NCBI GenBank assembly: GCA_032622095.1
Contig: CP136064.1
Span: forward strand, 136,107,954-136,171,953
Direction: 5' to 3'
Length of the DNA stretch: 64,000 nt
Source: Siphonodentalium dalli
Taxonomy: Eukaryota; Mollusca; Scaphopoda; Gadilida; Siphonodentaliidae
Numbering within the stretch: position 1 is the stretch's first letter; every line of letters begins with the position of its first letter. Below the pieces are notes generated by a model that worked only from the letters and a program-made list of their open reading frames with translations, did no database searches and was not told the DNA's origin. Position numbers and translations under genes: made by a program. Of this stretch, positions 13,304 to 24,609 are shown piece by piece.

Positions 13304-14040
13304 TAGGCAACATCATCTGATTGGCTGAAAACCACGGCCGTGATATATCACTAAAACGAACAAGTTGATTTTTCGTTAGAAAAATGCAAGTGTAATAGTA
13401 GAGTCAGTTTCAACACATCCAATGTCTGTTTTATACTCGCATCCGTAACCCCTATTATTTGGATTATCACCGGTTGGCTATATGCGAACGAACTATTTAT
13501 AGATTGGGTGGTTTACTCCGAAACTATTGAGGAATCCCCAATAGTTAGACTTGAATGAATATTCGAGGAACTAACAGCCATTTTCTGGTAAGTGGGGAAA
13601 GATAGAAACAATCTGAATACACCAGCGTTTCAAGAATAAAATACGGAATATGATTATATAAACTCAGAATGGGCGAATGGGTGTGTGAAATAAAAATTTG
13701 TACTCTATAATTTCGTTCAAATCATCTGCCAATGACAATACAGATCACAAAATTTTTACTTGCCCAACTGGTCTTTCTATAGAGCGTTCTTAATCACATG
13801 TTTGAATACGAGACGCGCCGCCATGTTGGATGAATAGACATCCATAAGCAAGCACGGAGTTAATAGGATTAATTAAGAAAGCTACTTCTAAAACCTTTCG
13901 TTATGGCTTCGACGGATTATTTGCCAACGCTATTAATAATAATGAACAACAGTTCTAAAAGAAATACATCGAAATGTTAGATAAACCTACTATAGGGTGC
14001 GATATTTATTAATAAAAGGCCGCTCGGTCACAGTGTCCCC
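13304..14040. other. No gene recognised
   Basis: Non-coding by eye. No repeat shared with other parts of the window was noticed. Confidence 0.35.
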
Positions 14041-14495
14041 CGAACCGGTGGCTTCATTTGGAGCGGAGCCGTTTAGAAGTATACTATATGGATAAGACAC
14101 TTGTGCATTGTCTCATTACTGACATGCATACAAATAACCAAATCTTAAAAAAACTCTTAAGTCAAAATATAACCTCAAATTGGCACAAAATGAAGAAAAT
14201 TACAAGAAAAATTGAATTTTCTAAGTTGAAAAATCATTCGAACTTGACCTGTATCGTGATATGACTGATCCACATAAAAACGGTATTTGCAATTAAAGGA
14301 TCCAAACTTGAGATATTATCGGAAACCGAGTAAAACAAGTCGAATAAAAGGTCAGTAGACCTCATGTCCGCCTCTAAGCATCGGCTTGATACAACCGTTG
14401 TTTGCGCATAAAAATTGGCATGGCGGAACACGAAATCGAATTTGATCTGTCTTTTGTGCTAGTGAACCTACATATACCAAATTTAATTTCATTCA
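14041..14495 (+). repeat. F3-like repeat fragment
   Basis: Phrases typical of the 57-kb F3 array occur here ('ttgaattttctaagttga', 'cgaacttgacctgt', 'ataccaaatttaattt'). The fragment stops where LINE coding begins, at about 14480-14496, so the LINE or the repeat is truncated at this junction. Confidence 0.5.
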
Positions 14496-15001
14496 GTACA
14501 AAGATTCTCGCAAAATATATCGGAACGAAGTAAGGAAAGCAGTGTGTTCTCAGAACCTGAATTACAAGATGAAAATAATGGAAGCCAAGGAGTATGACAG
14601 GAATGCAAAGCAGCGTTGCAATGGGATATCCTTAGTCAGCAATCTGCAAGTTGGCGATGTTACATACAGCAACGACAATGTCATTGATGGATGGACCGAG
14701 CATTTCAGTGAACTGGCAAAACCGAAGGACAATGACACATTTATCCATCAGTTCTTCTCAAACTGTATTGATGATTACGAGACCATAAAGACTAACAAAT
14801 ACACATACGACCTGCCAGACATCAATGTTGAAGTCGTAAAGAAAGCGTTGGCTACATTGAACAAAGGGAAATCTGCAGACAAATTTGGGCTTACAGTCCA
14901 ACATTTCGCATATGCCAGCGATGATCTCATCATGTCTGTAGTACAAGTATTGAAGTTAATATTCAGAGACAAACAAATTCCAGACATTCTGAAGCTTGGG
15001 C

Positions 15002-15294
15002 TACTCTCGTATACATATTATTTATGTGGGCAGTAGCAGCAGTATACAGCGCCTGCGGCGCATAAGATACTATGGGTGGTGGGATGGGGTGGTGGGCGGG
15101 CCACCTTATACATATTATTTATGTGGGCAGTAGCAGTAATCATCCAGCGCCTGCGGCACATAAGATACTATTGGTGGCGGGATGGGGTGGTGGGCGGGCC
15201 ACCTTATACATATTATTTATGTGGGCAGTAGCAGTAGTCATCCAGCGCTTGCGGTGCATAAGATACTATGGGTGGCGGGATGGGGTGGTGGGCG
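15002..15294 (+). repeat. 97/98-bp minisatellite inside the LINE
   Basis: Three copies of a unit starting atacatattatttatgtggg (15011, 15108, 15206) and ending ggatggggtggtgggcg. The array interrupts the RT frame between GLLS and GDKSTSGDYR. The G-rich half is unlike the surrounding sequence. Confidence 0.85.
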
Positions 15295-16120
15295 AGATAA
15301 ATCAACATCTGGTGACTACAGAGAAATAACTGTTCTTCCAGTGTTACTGGAGCTAATCCTAAGAGCAGACCTGCAGGATAGTGTGCTGCACCTCCAATCA
15401 CCAATACAGAGAGGCTTCACGGAAAATTCGTCCCCGTTGAACAGTGCATTAATGCTGGAAGAAATCCACCGAGATAACAAAAATGCAAACAAGACAGTAT
15501 ATATGTGGCATTCTTGGATGCGAAGTCTGCTTTCGATGTCGTAAACAAAGAAATTCTACTCAGAAAAGTTTTCCTATATGACGTTAACCCTTCAACATGG
15601 ACACTCATTGACGATCTTCACACAAACTGTGCATCCGTAGTCAATGGGAGGGACGTACTTCACAACAGTTTAATATCCATCAAAGAGTACGACAAGGTGG
15701 TATTATGAGTGCGGACCTATACAAATTATACTTGGAAGATCTACTACACAAGTTTCAGAGCACAGACGCTGGAACCGGCATTGGAAATATTCATCTGAAC
15801 GCCACAGCTTGTGCCGATGATGTAGCAGTCTTCAGTACAAATCCGGGAGATCTGCAAATACTAATTAACTTTGCATACCACTATAGCTGCTTAAACAGAT
15901 ATATAAGCTACAACCGCAAAAAAGTGTCAGTTATGGTCCATCCGAAAGCACTCCAATCAACATTCGTGGATTATGAGCAGTGACAGCATGCCTAACGTGG
16001 AATCTACAACGCATCTGGGAATTATAAGATCAACAAGTACAGAAAAGTCGCTTAAACAGTCCATAGAGAACAACATCACGAAAGCACGTAGAGCAACATA
16101 CAGCTTAATGCCTATCGGAC

Positions 16121-16462
16121 CAGGGAAATTTCCAGGGCTGTTTTGATACCTGTTACAGGTATGGGCGACCAAACTCAAGAAGCCCAAATGACCTCAAATT
16201 CCTAGTGGACAGTATTGAGTCAACCTGAATTTTCAAGGCAATTCAACAATATGCAATGTAAATAAAAAATCTGCAGCTGCAATACAGCCTTCATTTGCAT
16301 GTTGAATTTTTAAATCAGAAATATTATGTCATATTTATAATATATGCGTCTGTATCTGTGTTGGTTCGGTGTAGAAGCCGTATTTTAAAGTTATATTGGG
16401 ATACCGGTACATATCCTCTGCTGGAAACAGGTGTCCCCAAATTATCTCTGGATACTTCCCTG
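16121..16462. mobile_element. hAT-type MITE inserted in the LINE
   Basis: The 342-bp insert begins CAGGGAAATTTCCAGGG and ends with the inverse type sequence (..ctggatacttccctg). It is flanked by a perfect 8-bp target-site duplication TATCGGAC (16113-16120 and 16463-16470). Taking it out restores LINE reading continuity, which dates this insertion after the LINE. A longer relative lies at 20052-20583. Confidence 0.9.
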
Positions 16463-17184
16463 TATCGGACTGCATGGAAAAAACGGTCTAGATCCTGAAA
16501 CTTGTGTTCACCTGTACAGAACCTAAATATCTCCAATACTGACATACGGATGCGATATACTACTACCATATGGGATTAATCTCCAATATCTAGAAACATT
16601 TCAAAAAAAGTTCATCAAGACAACTAGCAGAAAGACAGCTGATGACCAAAGATCTTAGCAGTCACAGTTGGTTTATCAACATTAAGAAGATTCTTCTCAA
16701 ATATGACCTTCCAGCTGTTATAGATATATTACACCAAAGAGTACCAAAGGCACAATGGAAGAGGATGATTAAAGCAGCAGTGAGCACATATTGGAAAGAA
16801 CAGGTTTGCAGTCAAGCTTTGACATATACAACTCTCACCTATCTAAATATATGCAACTACCAACCAGGACAGACCCACAGCGTCATCAAAATACAGAGTA
16901 ACCCGGTAAAAGCTGCATCACGTCTAGCTACGAAACTGAAGCTCGTCACAAATACCTACACCCTAGAAAGTAGCAGACAGAACATTGGCAAATCCAATGG
17001 TATATGCAGATTATGTCACAAAGAGAAAGAAGATAGGCTACATTTCCTACTGCAATGCCATGCCTTAAGTGATGTACAAGCGAATGTGCTCACAACCATA
17101 TCCGAAGAGTACCATCATGTTTTCAACAAGCTTCCTGATGATAAACAAGAGTCAAAGACTGTGGGGTCGCTCACCAGACTGTAA

Positions 17185-17404
17185 AGACGGAGAAGACTGG
17201 GACTCTGAAGACTACAATAGTCAGTAAGTTGTTATAACATAATTTATTTCTCAAAATTTTAATTGAAAAAAACATTTCATAAAAAAAAAAATTGAGCAAG
17301 GGGTAAAATTTACTGGGTTTTTTTTGTCATTTAAAATTATGTTTCTTGTTAAATTTAGCAAAAGGAGTTAAATGTAAAAACCTAAATCTTTTCTTTTTTT
17401 TTTA
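17185..17404. other. LINE 3' flank, AT-rich
   Basis: Follows the LINE stop codon and may include its 3' UTR. It contains several A and T homopolymers but no recognisable signal. Confidence 0.35.
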
Positions 17405-17606
17405 AAGATATTGACCCTGCCCATGTTTGCCCCAGTGACCCCATTTTAACAAATCTGAACCCCAGTAAACCAGAGACCCGTAATACCCAATATGAACTCA
17501 TTCGGCCTGATGCCACTTAAGAAGTCGTTTTAAGAATTACTATGGAGGGAAAGAGTTATGGCCCTGGCTTTGGAACTAATTGACCCAGTGACGCCAAGTC
17601 TGAATA
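17405..17606 (+). repeat. F2 repeat fragment
   Basis: Carries the F2 unit phrases 'cccagtgaccccatttt', 'aacaaatctgaacc' and 'ctatggagggaaagag'. A TA-flanked MITE interrupts it at 17607. Confidence 0.65.
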
Positions 17607-17608
17607 TA

Positions 17609-18026
17609 GTGTGTCTGACATTTGCAGAATGAGGTCCCCAAAAGGTGAATTTAATGACAATATTCCGCAAGGTGGGCTAGCATCACCCGATTAATCTTCA
17701 GTCTGATTAGGCCTCAACAACCATGGGAAACCTAGGAACAGATTGAAGTTCTACAGTTGAAGTTTGTAATGCACACCCATTGAACACCTCAATTATGCTT
17801 TTTATCTTCTGCAAATTAGGGGGACATAGAAACTTTACAGAATTGAAAAAGTAAAAAAAGTTACTAAAACAAAATTTCAATTTGATACTTAAGATACTTC
17901 CCAGAAGATGATGCCTAAGCAGAATTAGGTCCATTGAGGGTGTATTTGGTGATTCTAACCTGCTGTATGGGGTAGTAACACTAAATTCACCCTCTGGGGA
18001 CCTCATTAAGCAAATGTCAGACACAC
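17609..18026. mobile_element. Tc1/mariner-type MITE with ~75-bp inverted ends
   Basis: Left end GTGTGTCTGACATTTGC and its inverse at the right end pair for about 75 bp with scattered mismatches, including 'atgaggtcccca' and 'ggtgaattta' blocks. TA flanks both sides (17607-17608, 18027-18028), as expected for a TA target duplication. No transposase is encoded; the 105-codon minus frame across it runs through the terminal repeats. Confidence 0.8.
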
Positions 18027-18135
18027 TAAATTCAGGTACATTTTTGTAGTTTCTTTTAATATCTATCAGTGTTGTTTATACAAGCCAGCTGCCAGATGAC
18101 ATATATTATTCTAATCTAGATTGATGACCTGTTTG

Positions 18136-19276
18136 CAGGGCTGGCGATCTAGAAAATCCAGGAGGGCTATTAATAGCCCTCCTAGATATGCCTAGGAGGG
18201 CTATAGCCCTCCTCAACTTTTAAAGTTATGATTTATTTTATCTGAGTTACTAATGCCGTTAGTTTGTCTATTTTTGATGTTGTATAACTCCATCTAAATT
18301 ATTTTTTTTTATGTGGAAACAAAGTGTCCACAGAGTTGTGAATGTCAAAATCCCCCACAGTAATTATGGTATGGTGAATATTTAACTATGTTTTATATGT
18401 TATGATAATTTATATGAACAAGAAACAAAATGTAAGAGTGTTTGTACTCAACAATTTGTCAGTCGGTGTCCAACCCATGCAACGGAATTGGGTGAGTTTG
18501 TCCACGTTAAAAGCATTCTCCATGAAAGTGTAATTTTACATAAAATACACAATCAAGAACAATATTAAATCCAGTATATTTGCACTTGAATATTGACTGC
18601 TTTCTCTCTCAATGTAATCCATATTCCATTGCCGATCGCAGACTGCTGCTAGTCAAGTCGCTATCTATAGATTTACTGGGTGTTTGCAATTGGGGACATA
18701 GAAAATAGTTTCTGAACTTTAATAATTGAATAACAGTGTAAACTAGAATACGTGGATATATTTAGCTAATTATATTAAAATATTGTCAATCGAAGCGATA
18801 AAAGACGGCTGCAAGCTAAATACAATTTTCACTGATAGGAACCGGAAACGGAACGAAAGGTTGAACTTAATTGGGACAGTGACATTTGGTTCTCACTATC
18901 CACAAACATGTGTTCATTTTATCCAGTGAAATATATTGTAAGCTCAATCTTATGAAGAGAAATAATTTATTTTGGTCATAAAATGTGTGAGAATCGATCA
19001 AAAGATCAGATTTACGAAACAGTTCGTTCCGGAATTTACTGATTCCGCTATAATTCCCATTTGACATTACCGTCAGGTCACGCATGCGCACAGTCCCCAC
19101 ACTGTACAATATAATTACGATTTCGATGCAGTATTTTACTCATTAAACACAATAAAATAACTAAATAATAAATGTCCAATCGTTGACGAGGCGGGCTATA
19201 AAAAGCCCGCCTTGGAAAATTCTAGGCGGGCTGTAGGCGGGCAGCCCGCCAGCCCGCCTTGAGATTTCCAGGCCTG
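18136..19276. mobile_element. hAT-like non-autonomous element, 1.14 kb
   Basis: The left end CAGGGCTGGCGATCT and right end (inverse CAGGCCTGGAAATCT) are followed inward by repeated short palindromes: 'aggagggctat/atagccctcct' on the left (18163-18213) and 'ggcgggct/agcccgcc' on the right (19190-19260). TGTTTG directly flanks both sides (18130-18135, 19277-19282), probably what remains of an 8-bp duplication. No transposase frame is present. Confidence 0.7.
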
Positions 19277-19282
19277 TGTTTG

Positions 19283-19529
19283 TGTGTCTTTCTCTCTGTG
19301 TCTATCTGCAGAGATATATATCTGCTTCTGGATAAAACAGACATTAAAGTTGGAAGTTGCAGATGATATCAGTTGGAAGTGATGGTGGTTGGGTGCATGG
19401 TGGGGGAGGGGGGTTGGGTCTGGGCCATGTGGGAGGGGGGATGAGTAATGGGATATTTCTGTAATTTCATTAAAGATTAAAGTTTCATAACTCTGCAGAT
19501 GTTATAATGGTGTCACATTTTTCAAATTT
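19283..19529. other. Non-coding, with a G-rich tract
   Basis: Contains 'ggtgggggaggggggttggg' and related runs around 19399-19440. No gene or known repeat is seen. Confidence 0.4.
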
Positions 19530-19834
19530 TATAACATTTGACCCAGTAACCTCATTTTAACAAATCGGAAGCACAGTCCCCCAATAACCGTTTGTACCAA
19601 ATATGAACCCATTCGACCCAATGAAATTTTATTTGACCCAGTGACCTCATTTGAACAAATCTGAATGAGAGTCACCTAGGGAACATCCACACCAAATATG
19701 AACCCAATCGGGCTTATGGATTGGGAGGAGAAGATGTTCAAAGAATTGTTGACGGATGGACGGACGGACGGATGGACGACGGACGAGGAGTGATGACTAT
19801 AGCTCCACCGGAGACTTCGTCTCAGGTGAGCTAA
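19530..19834 (+). repeat. F2 array fragment with 3' hairpin
   Basis: Two diverged F2 units are followed by a GGACGGACGG tract (19748-19785), then the F2 terminal hairpin (19802-19831) and CTAA. The 3' end is identical in design to 1358-1427, which supports a fixed F2 boundary. Confidence 0.75.
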
Positions 19835-20051
19835 AAACTAGACGTCATCCTGGATTGCTCTAAGATCAGCATTAGTGACTCAACAACACCCATCAAGTTT
19901 GACACTCTACAATTCCAAACAACAAGATTATGTCATGTCCTACACAGCAGAAGATTCAGACTACTCCAGCACGACAAAGGTTAAATTGCTGGTCCAACCA
20001 TTCATGCATTCTAGATTTTAAATCTGAAATATTTTAGATATGTACTAGTAC

Positions 20052-20583
20052 CAGGGAAGGATCCAGGGCTCTTTTGATACCTGTTACAGGTTTGGGCGCC
20101 CAAACTCTGGTGGCCTAAATGTCCCCAAATTGCAAGTGGATAGTTTTATTAAAGCTGAATTTTCTATATTTTGAAGGAAATCTTCTATTATAATTCAACA
20201 ACATGCAATACAAATCATCAATATACAGTTGATATAGAGCCTTTATTTGCTTAATCAAGTGTCCAGTGAGAAATATTTTAACCCTTTCATGACTGGGGCT
20301 TCTTGAAATTTTGCAAAAATCCTGTGCCAATGCATTATCTTATTAAAATGAGAGTCTCCCATCTAAGGAGCCTCGCATATATAAGATAATACATTGGCCT
20401 TTATCTTGACCTTGTAAGCCAGTGCATTTTCTTATGCGGGATCTTTAATGCTGCTCCTAAGGGAGTGGGCTACCCCCTCCCATACCTACCCCCATCTCGG
20501 GCAAACGGCCCTCAGGATATGACCTTCGGCATGTCATGGTCCCAAAAACAGGTGTCCCCAAAAAATCCCTGGATCCATCCCTG
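20052..20583. mobile_element. hAT-type MITE with perfect 8-bp TSD
   Basis: Terminal inverted repeats CAGGGAAGGATCCAGGG and CAGGGATGGATCCAGGG (one mismatch) bound a 532-bp element. ACTAGTAC is duplicated exactly on both sides (20044-20051, 20584-20591). It shares its ends and subterminal phrases ('tttgatacctgttacagg', 'aggtgtccccaaa') with the 16.1-kb copy, but carries a nested TTAA-type insertion. Confidence 0.95.
20282..20470. mobile_element. Nested TTAA-type MITE (left part clear)
   Basis: TTAA (20278-20281) followed by CCCTTTCATGACTGGGGC and 'ccaatgcattatctta' matches the elements at 38205-38473 and 62849-63230. The segment is absent from the shorter hAT MITE at 16.1 kb, so it inserted later. 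The right boundary is unclear. Confidence 0.6.
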
Positions 20584-20689
20584 ACTAGTACATACTTGTA
20601 AATGCGGGAAGGTTTATACCACAGTTAGGACTGGGATCACTCGGAAGAGGTTGACCACACGTGGTTAGACATAAGAAGTAAAGTAAACA

Positions 20690-21245
20690 GGTCTGGCAAA
20701 TGTGTGAATACAGCTACAATAGCTGTATTCAGCTTTTAAACCTAGCTGTATTCAGCTATATATTATGGCCGAGGCTATTCTGCCGCTAGCGGCATAATAA
20801 GGTCCGATTTTTATTCTGCCGCTATCGGTAGAATAGCCTGATGGCATGACATGGCTATTATGCCGCCAGCGGCACAATAAGATAATCCCCTTACTCTGCC
20901 GCTAGTGGCAGTCTGGCAGAATAGCCTGTTTGGCTAATATGCCGCAAACAAAAATATGCGTGATATATACTGTAATATACTCTAACCATCCGTTTGGACA
21001 CATGGCGCTAATTGGTTTTATTGCCCAGTTTCCAATAGTTTGTATTCGTTGCTAGTTCATGTCTGGCCACGGCATCAAAAACTGCTGCATGAGATTCAAA
21101 AGAATAAGTTTTTTGACCGACGTCGCGTGCTATGACGGGTGGATAATTACAATTTTGGTGACGTCATTTTTGTCGGCAGAATAGCGAAACAGGCTATTCT
21201 GCCGGTTTCGCTATTCTGCCGTTAGCGGCATAATAAGATTGCAAT
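20690..21245. repeat. Cluster of GCCGCTAGCGGC palindromes
   Basis: About six variants of 'attctgccgctagcggcata' occur within 450 bp (near 20775, 20817, 20862, 20897, 21189 and 21207), each able to form a short hairpin. They alternate with 'aatagcc/ggctatt' so that neighbouring copies could also pair. A tandem 'agctgtattcagct' motif precedes them (20713-20757). Confidence 0.65.
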
Positions 21246-21940
21246 TTTATTTTGACGCTAGCTCAGAATAACCTTTCCATATATACTCTCAAACGGCTGT
21301 TTTTCGATAATAAACTAGAACTTAGATTAGATTTAGAAGCGCTAATTTGTGCATCGAAATTAGGCTACCATATTTTCCGGCCACCCTCAACCAAATCAAA
21401 ACCGTCACTTGTTTTGTGACAAAGTGTTGCCTTTTGTCGACACGGCGATGCTGATTTTGTGTGAAAACTTACTACGGCGGTCGATGTCAGTAAATATTCT
21501 GGGAACTATTTTCTGCGAATGTATGCACTAACTAACTTATAAAATAACAATCAACTTCTCCTTGCTCACCGCAAACGCAAGAGTAGAATATCCCCCGCCT
21601 ATTCCGGATCAGCTCTATACGGACGGATCAGCTCTATACGGACCCTCCAACCGGAAGTGGATGAATCGTGAAAGTTGGATATTGAATGAATCGTCCGCCA
21701 ACTTCACCTTGACCTTTGCGGCGACTTTGGGATTTGAATTTTAGCATTCTAGACTGTCTAGATGGCGTCTATTGACAGAAGTTCAGGGTGAATAACTCTA
21801 TTGCTTACAAATGCACGCATTTTAGAATCCTTTTAATCATTCATGTCAGCTAAATGTTACGAATCGGCGAACTGTCAATATGACGTCACGAATTACTATA
21901 TCCGGTGTGAGGGTCCGTATAGAGACGTCGCCCGAATATT
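21246..21940. other. No gene; short direct duplication at 21605-21645
   Basis: 'ggatcagctctatacggac' is present twice in tandem (offset 19). A 60-codon + frame (21562-21744) has no recognisable motif. Confidence 0.35.
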
Positions 21941-21947
21941 CCCGAGA

Positions 21948-22195
21948 TGGTCACTAAAAAGTGTACCCCGGCCCCGGCACGACTGGGGATGGGGGGATGT
22001 GTACTCAGAAGATATAATGTTGCATATCTTTTCCACTTAGTGTAAAAAAATAATTATTTTGCTAAATGATATGCTACTATGCCAATTTATTACATATGTA
22101 ATACAAAATTTACCTAAAAAATTACTAACATACTTTTTAATAGCATTTTTAGTTCGAAAACACACTAAAAAGTGTACTCAGTAGCCATCAAGATG
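21948..22195 (-). repeat. Dispersed repeat G, copy 1
   Basis: Runs from 'tcactaaaaagtgtacccc' to 'cacactaaaaagtgtact'. The reverse complement, including the 'atgctactatgccaattt' interior, is found at 43870-44120. Both ends carry 'agtacactttttagtg', so it behaves as a short element with similar inverted ends. Confidence 0.65.
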
Positions 22196-22339
22196 CAACA
22201 TGTGACCATGCAGTACATATAAATTCATAATAATAATAATAACTAGAATGAAATTGAAATTGCACTGCAATTTCGATACTTCAATGTTTACCAAGGGGAA
22301 GAGCTATCGCAACCATTTTTTGTATGCGTGTAGCACATG

Positions 22340-22530
22340 AGAAGACGAACCTAATAGAGGCAGTCCGAACTCGATATCTAAAGCCGTTCCGGGGGAGATG
22401 CGCACACAACAGTAATCAACATGAAGAGCATTTTGTGCCAAGGTCAAGGTCGGACGAACTCCGCACCCAGTCCAGTCAATAGCCAAGGACGGGAGCTACA
22501 TGTATGTACGTACAAAAAAATCAAGGCAAT
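22340..22530 (+). repeat. Dispersed repeat H, copy 1
   Basis: 'gtccgaactcgatatctaa' to 'aaggtcaaggtcggacga' and 'caatagccaaggac' reappear with roughly 80% identity by eye at 24041-24210. It is non-coding. Confidence 0.6.
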
Positions 22531-22551
22531 CGGTAGGGGTCCGTGACTACC

Positions 22552-22620
22552 CGCCCCCGAGACAACCCGCCCCTTTCACTCTGAGACAACCCGCCCCCGG
22601 ACAACCCGCCCCCAAAAATC
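22552..22620 (+). repeat. Degenerate ACCCGCCCC repeat
   Basis: 'acaacccgcccc' or close variants occur four times in about 60 bp. This is a C-rich tract in otherwise AT-rich DNA. Confidence 0.6.
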
Positions 22621-22907
22621 AATTAGCGGTAATCAGTGGCTAATTAGTAGGTGTGAGGGGATTATGAGATGTTTGTTTAACGAAACTGGGTTGTTTTTTT
22701 TATATATTTTTATTTGATTTAACAACATGGACAACAATAAATACACATGTAATATAATATACCTTATGAACACAAAAATGCATCAACGATAATATGTTTA
22801 TTTACTACGAAGTTTAAAGAACGAAATTTAAAAGCGGAATGAATGAATATGAACGAAGATTAAAAACAAAATTTAATAAGTTTAACAAACGAACAATGAT
22901 TAATTTG

Positions 22908-23118
22908 GGGCTGCTGCTGGTGTCTGTCTGCAGTGTGCCGGTCTCTTCTTCGTTCCGTACACGTTTGAGCACTTCTTCAGAAAGCTGGCTGCTGTTAACC
23001 TCGGTGGATCGGACATGTAATCATCCCAGAACTCCCTATAATCTTCCTGGCCTGGATAGTGTAACGTGATCGGGATTCTGTGTCGAGTGAGATGATCGAA
23101 TCCCGATCTCTAAGTGTT
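22908..23118 (-). CDS. Unrecognised open frame, possible exon or element remnant
   Basis: On the minus strand, one frame reads without stop for about 68 codons down to a TAA at its low-coordinate end. Its composition is protein-like (includes PGQEDYREFWDDYMSDPP, then a Lys/Arg/Cys-rich tail), and it is better balanced than most frames here. The first in-frame ATG lies in the middle (MSDPP), and an in-frame stop precedes the 5' side, so it would need an upstream exon. I recognise no family. It could equally be a chance frame. Confidence 0.25.
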
Positions 23119-23203
23119 GTGATAACACACTGTGATAATGAACCATTTGCATCAAATGTTTGTTTTGAAAGCACCCCTTTTAATTAGTCTTCACTTACCT
23201 TAA

Positions 23204-23672
23204 AGGTACTCAACCCGATAAAACTCCTCTCAATTACTATTTCAATGGCTTCGGGGGTCAAAAATATTTGATTCGAGTCGAGGAAGTCACCCATCAAAGC
23301 TCAGATTTGTTAGATATCGATTTTAGAAATCTATTATTTTTCATTATCGGGAATACTATCTGGCCCAGAACTCAATCAAAATTGCGTTAAAATTACCACT
23401 TGATTTTAGAGTTATTCATCCTTGTCTGTTTGAATAGATTTGGAGTACACATCCAGAGCAGATTACGGCAGTTATCAGTACTCATCTCGAGAACATAACA
23501 AATTTGAAAAATCAATATCTAATAACTCTGAGCTTTGTTTGATGGGTTCCTCGATTCGAATCAAATATTTTTTACCCCCAAAGCCAAAGAAATAGTAATA
23601 TAGGACCCTCTGATCGGATTGTTGTTGTTGGAATCTGTTGAGATGGGGACCCTCTTTACGGGTTGAGTACCT
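23204..23672. mobile_element. Fold-back MITE, TTAA target site
   Basis: Ends AGGTACTCAACCCG pair as terminal inverted repeats, flanked by TTAA on both sides (23200-23203, 23673-23676). Long inner arms also pair ('attactatttc', 'atttgattcgagtcgagga', 'catcaaagctcaga'). A relative occurs at 55706-56031. Confidence 0.8.
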
Positions 23673-23699
23673 TTAAACTTAAATCAATAAATACTTAAT

Positions 23700-24040
23700 A
23701 TATATAAACAATGTAAAAGCTTCTTAAAGTCATTTCATAAAGGATATAAATATTCATCCGGACTCAAATCATTCCGAATTGGTAAGCTGATATTATTTAT
23801 TATCTCTGATCATTTTACTTGTCATGTTTGTATTTTCTTGTTACATGTATTGTTTTATCATCCATTTATATTTATAAGTCAGTTGTGACCATCCACATCT
23901 GCAAAGATAATTTTAGAGTAGTTTGGAATGGATGGTCCATTTACCTGGATAAATCCATTTGTTATCACGGTGTTGTAAATAGTTATAATTGTTGGAAGTC
24001 TCCATGTTGGAGCGTTAATGGTATTTCTACTCTTTTATAA
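23700..24040. other. No gene recognised
   Basis: AT-rich. The 73-codon + frame at 23819-24040 is low-complexity and has no motif. Confidence 0.35.
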
Positions 24041-24535
24041 GTCCGAACTCGATATCTTAAGCCGTTCCGGAGGAGATACGTGAACAACAGTAATACACAT
24101 GAAGAGCGTTTAGTACAAAGGTCAAGGTCGTACGAAATTCACACCCAGTCGGGTTAATAGCAAAGGACGAACGCTATATATGTACCAAAAATCATTCTAA
24201 TCGGTCAATCAATTTTTGACCCATAAGAGATCCAAGCTCAATTAAAGTTCAATCTAGTTTAAATGTGGCTATATTCAAACCGCCATTACTCCGCCATTTT
24301 GTGACCGATTGACCTAGTTTATATTGCATAATAATCGTCTTGGCCATGCGATACCACCCTGTGAGTTTGGTCAAATTATGACGAACTATTTTTTGCAACA
24401 AAATTACTGCGACGGTGAAGGTCAAGGTCAAGGTCGGACAAAAATAGCGGTAAGTGCATAAAACTAACTTTTCGTGGATGTATATGAGTAGGAAATATCA
24501 AATCAATCGACCTGGCGGTTTCTGAGATATAAGGT
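24041..24535 (+). repeat. Dispersed repeat H, copy 2, with extension
   Basis: Matches 22340-22530, then continues through 'ccgccattactccgccatt' and 'gaaggtcaaggtcaaggtc'. The repeated AAGGTC hexamer is characteristic. It is non-coding by eye. Confidence 0.5.
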
Positions 24536-24540
24536 GTTTT

Positions 24541-24575
24541 ATAATAATAATAATAAAAATAAATAAAAATAAGAA
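24541..24575 (+). repeat. AAT-rich microsatellite
   Basis: An interrupted ATA/AAT/AAAT tract. Confidence 0.8.
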
Positions 24576-24609
24576 TTACAATATGCTTCAATGTTAACAC
24601 ATTGAAGTA

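Larger units (their letters stand above)
14480..17184 (+). pseudogene. Non-LTR retrotransposon (LINE) reverse transcriptase, broken
   Basis: The remains of an ORF2-type protein for target-primed reverse transcription. In order: an N-terminal RT segment (14542-15036, with LATLNKGKSADKFGL), a pre-finger region after the minisatellite (GDYREITVLP, QSPIQRGFTENSSPLNSA; 15296-15500), RT block A LDAKSAFD (15514-15537), block B RQGGIMSADLYKLY (from 15686), the catalytic block CADDVAVFS (15811-15837), the downstream HLGI block (~16010) and a C-terminal CCHC finger with CRLC (17005-17016) and HFLLQC (17041-17058). The frame changes near 15500, 15680 and 15980, a 97-bp tandem array replaces coding sequence at 15002-15294, and a MITE sits at 16121-16462. 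The endonuclease domain is absent. This copy cannot make enzyme. The clade is not assigned; the RQGG and CADD variants differ from the 42.3-kb LINE. Confidence 0.9.
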
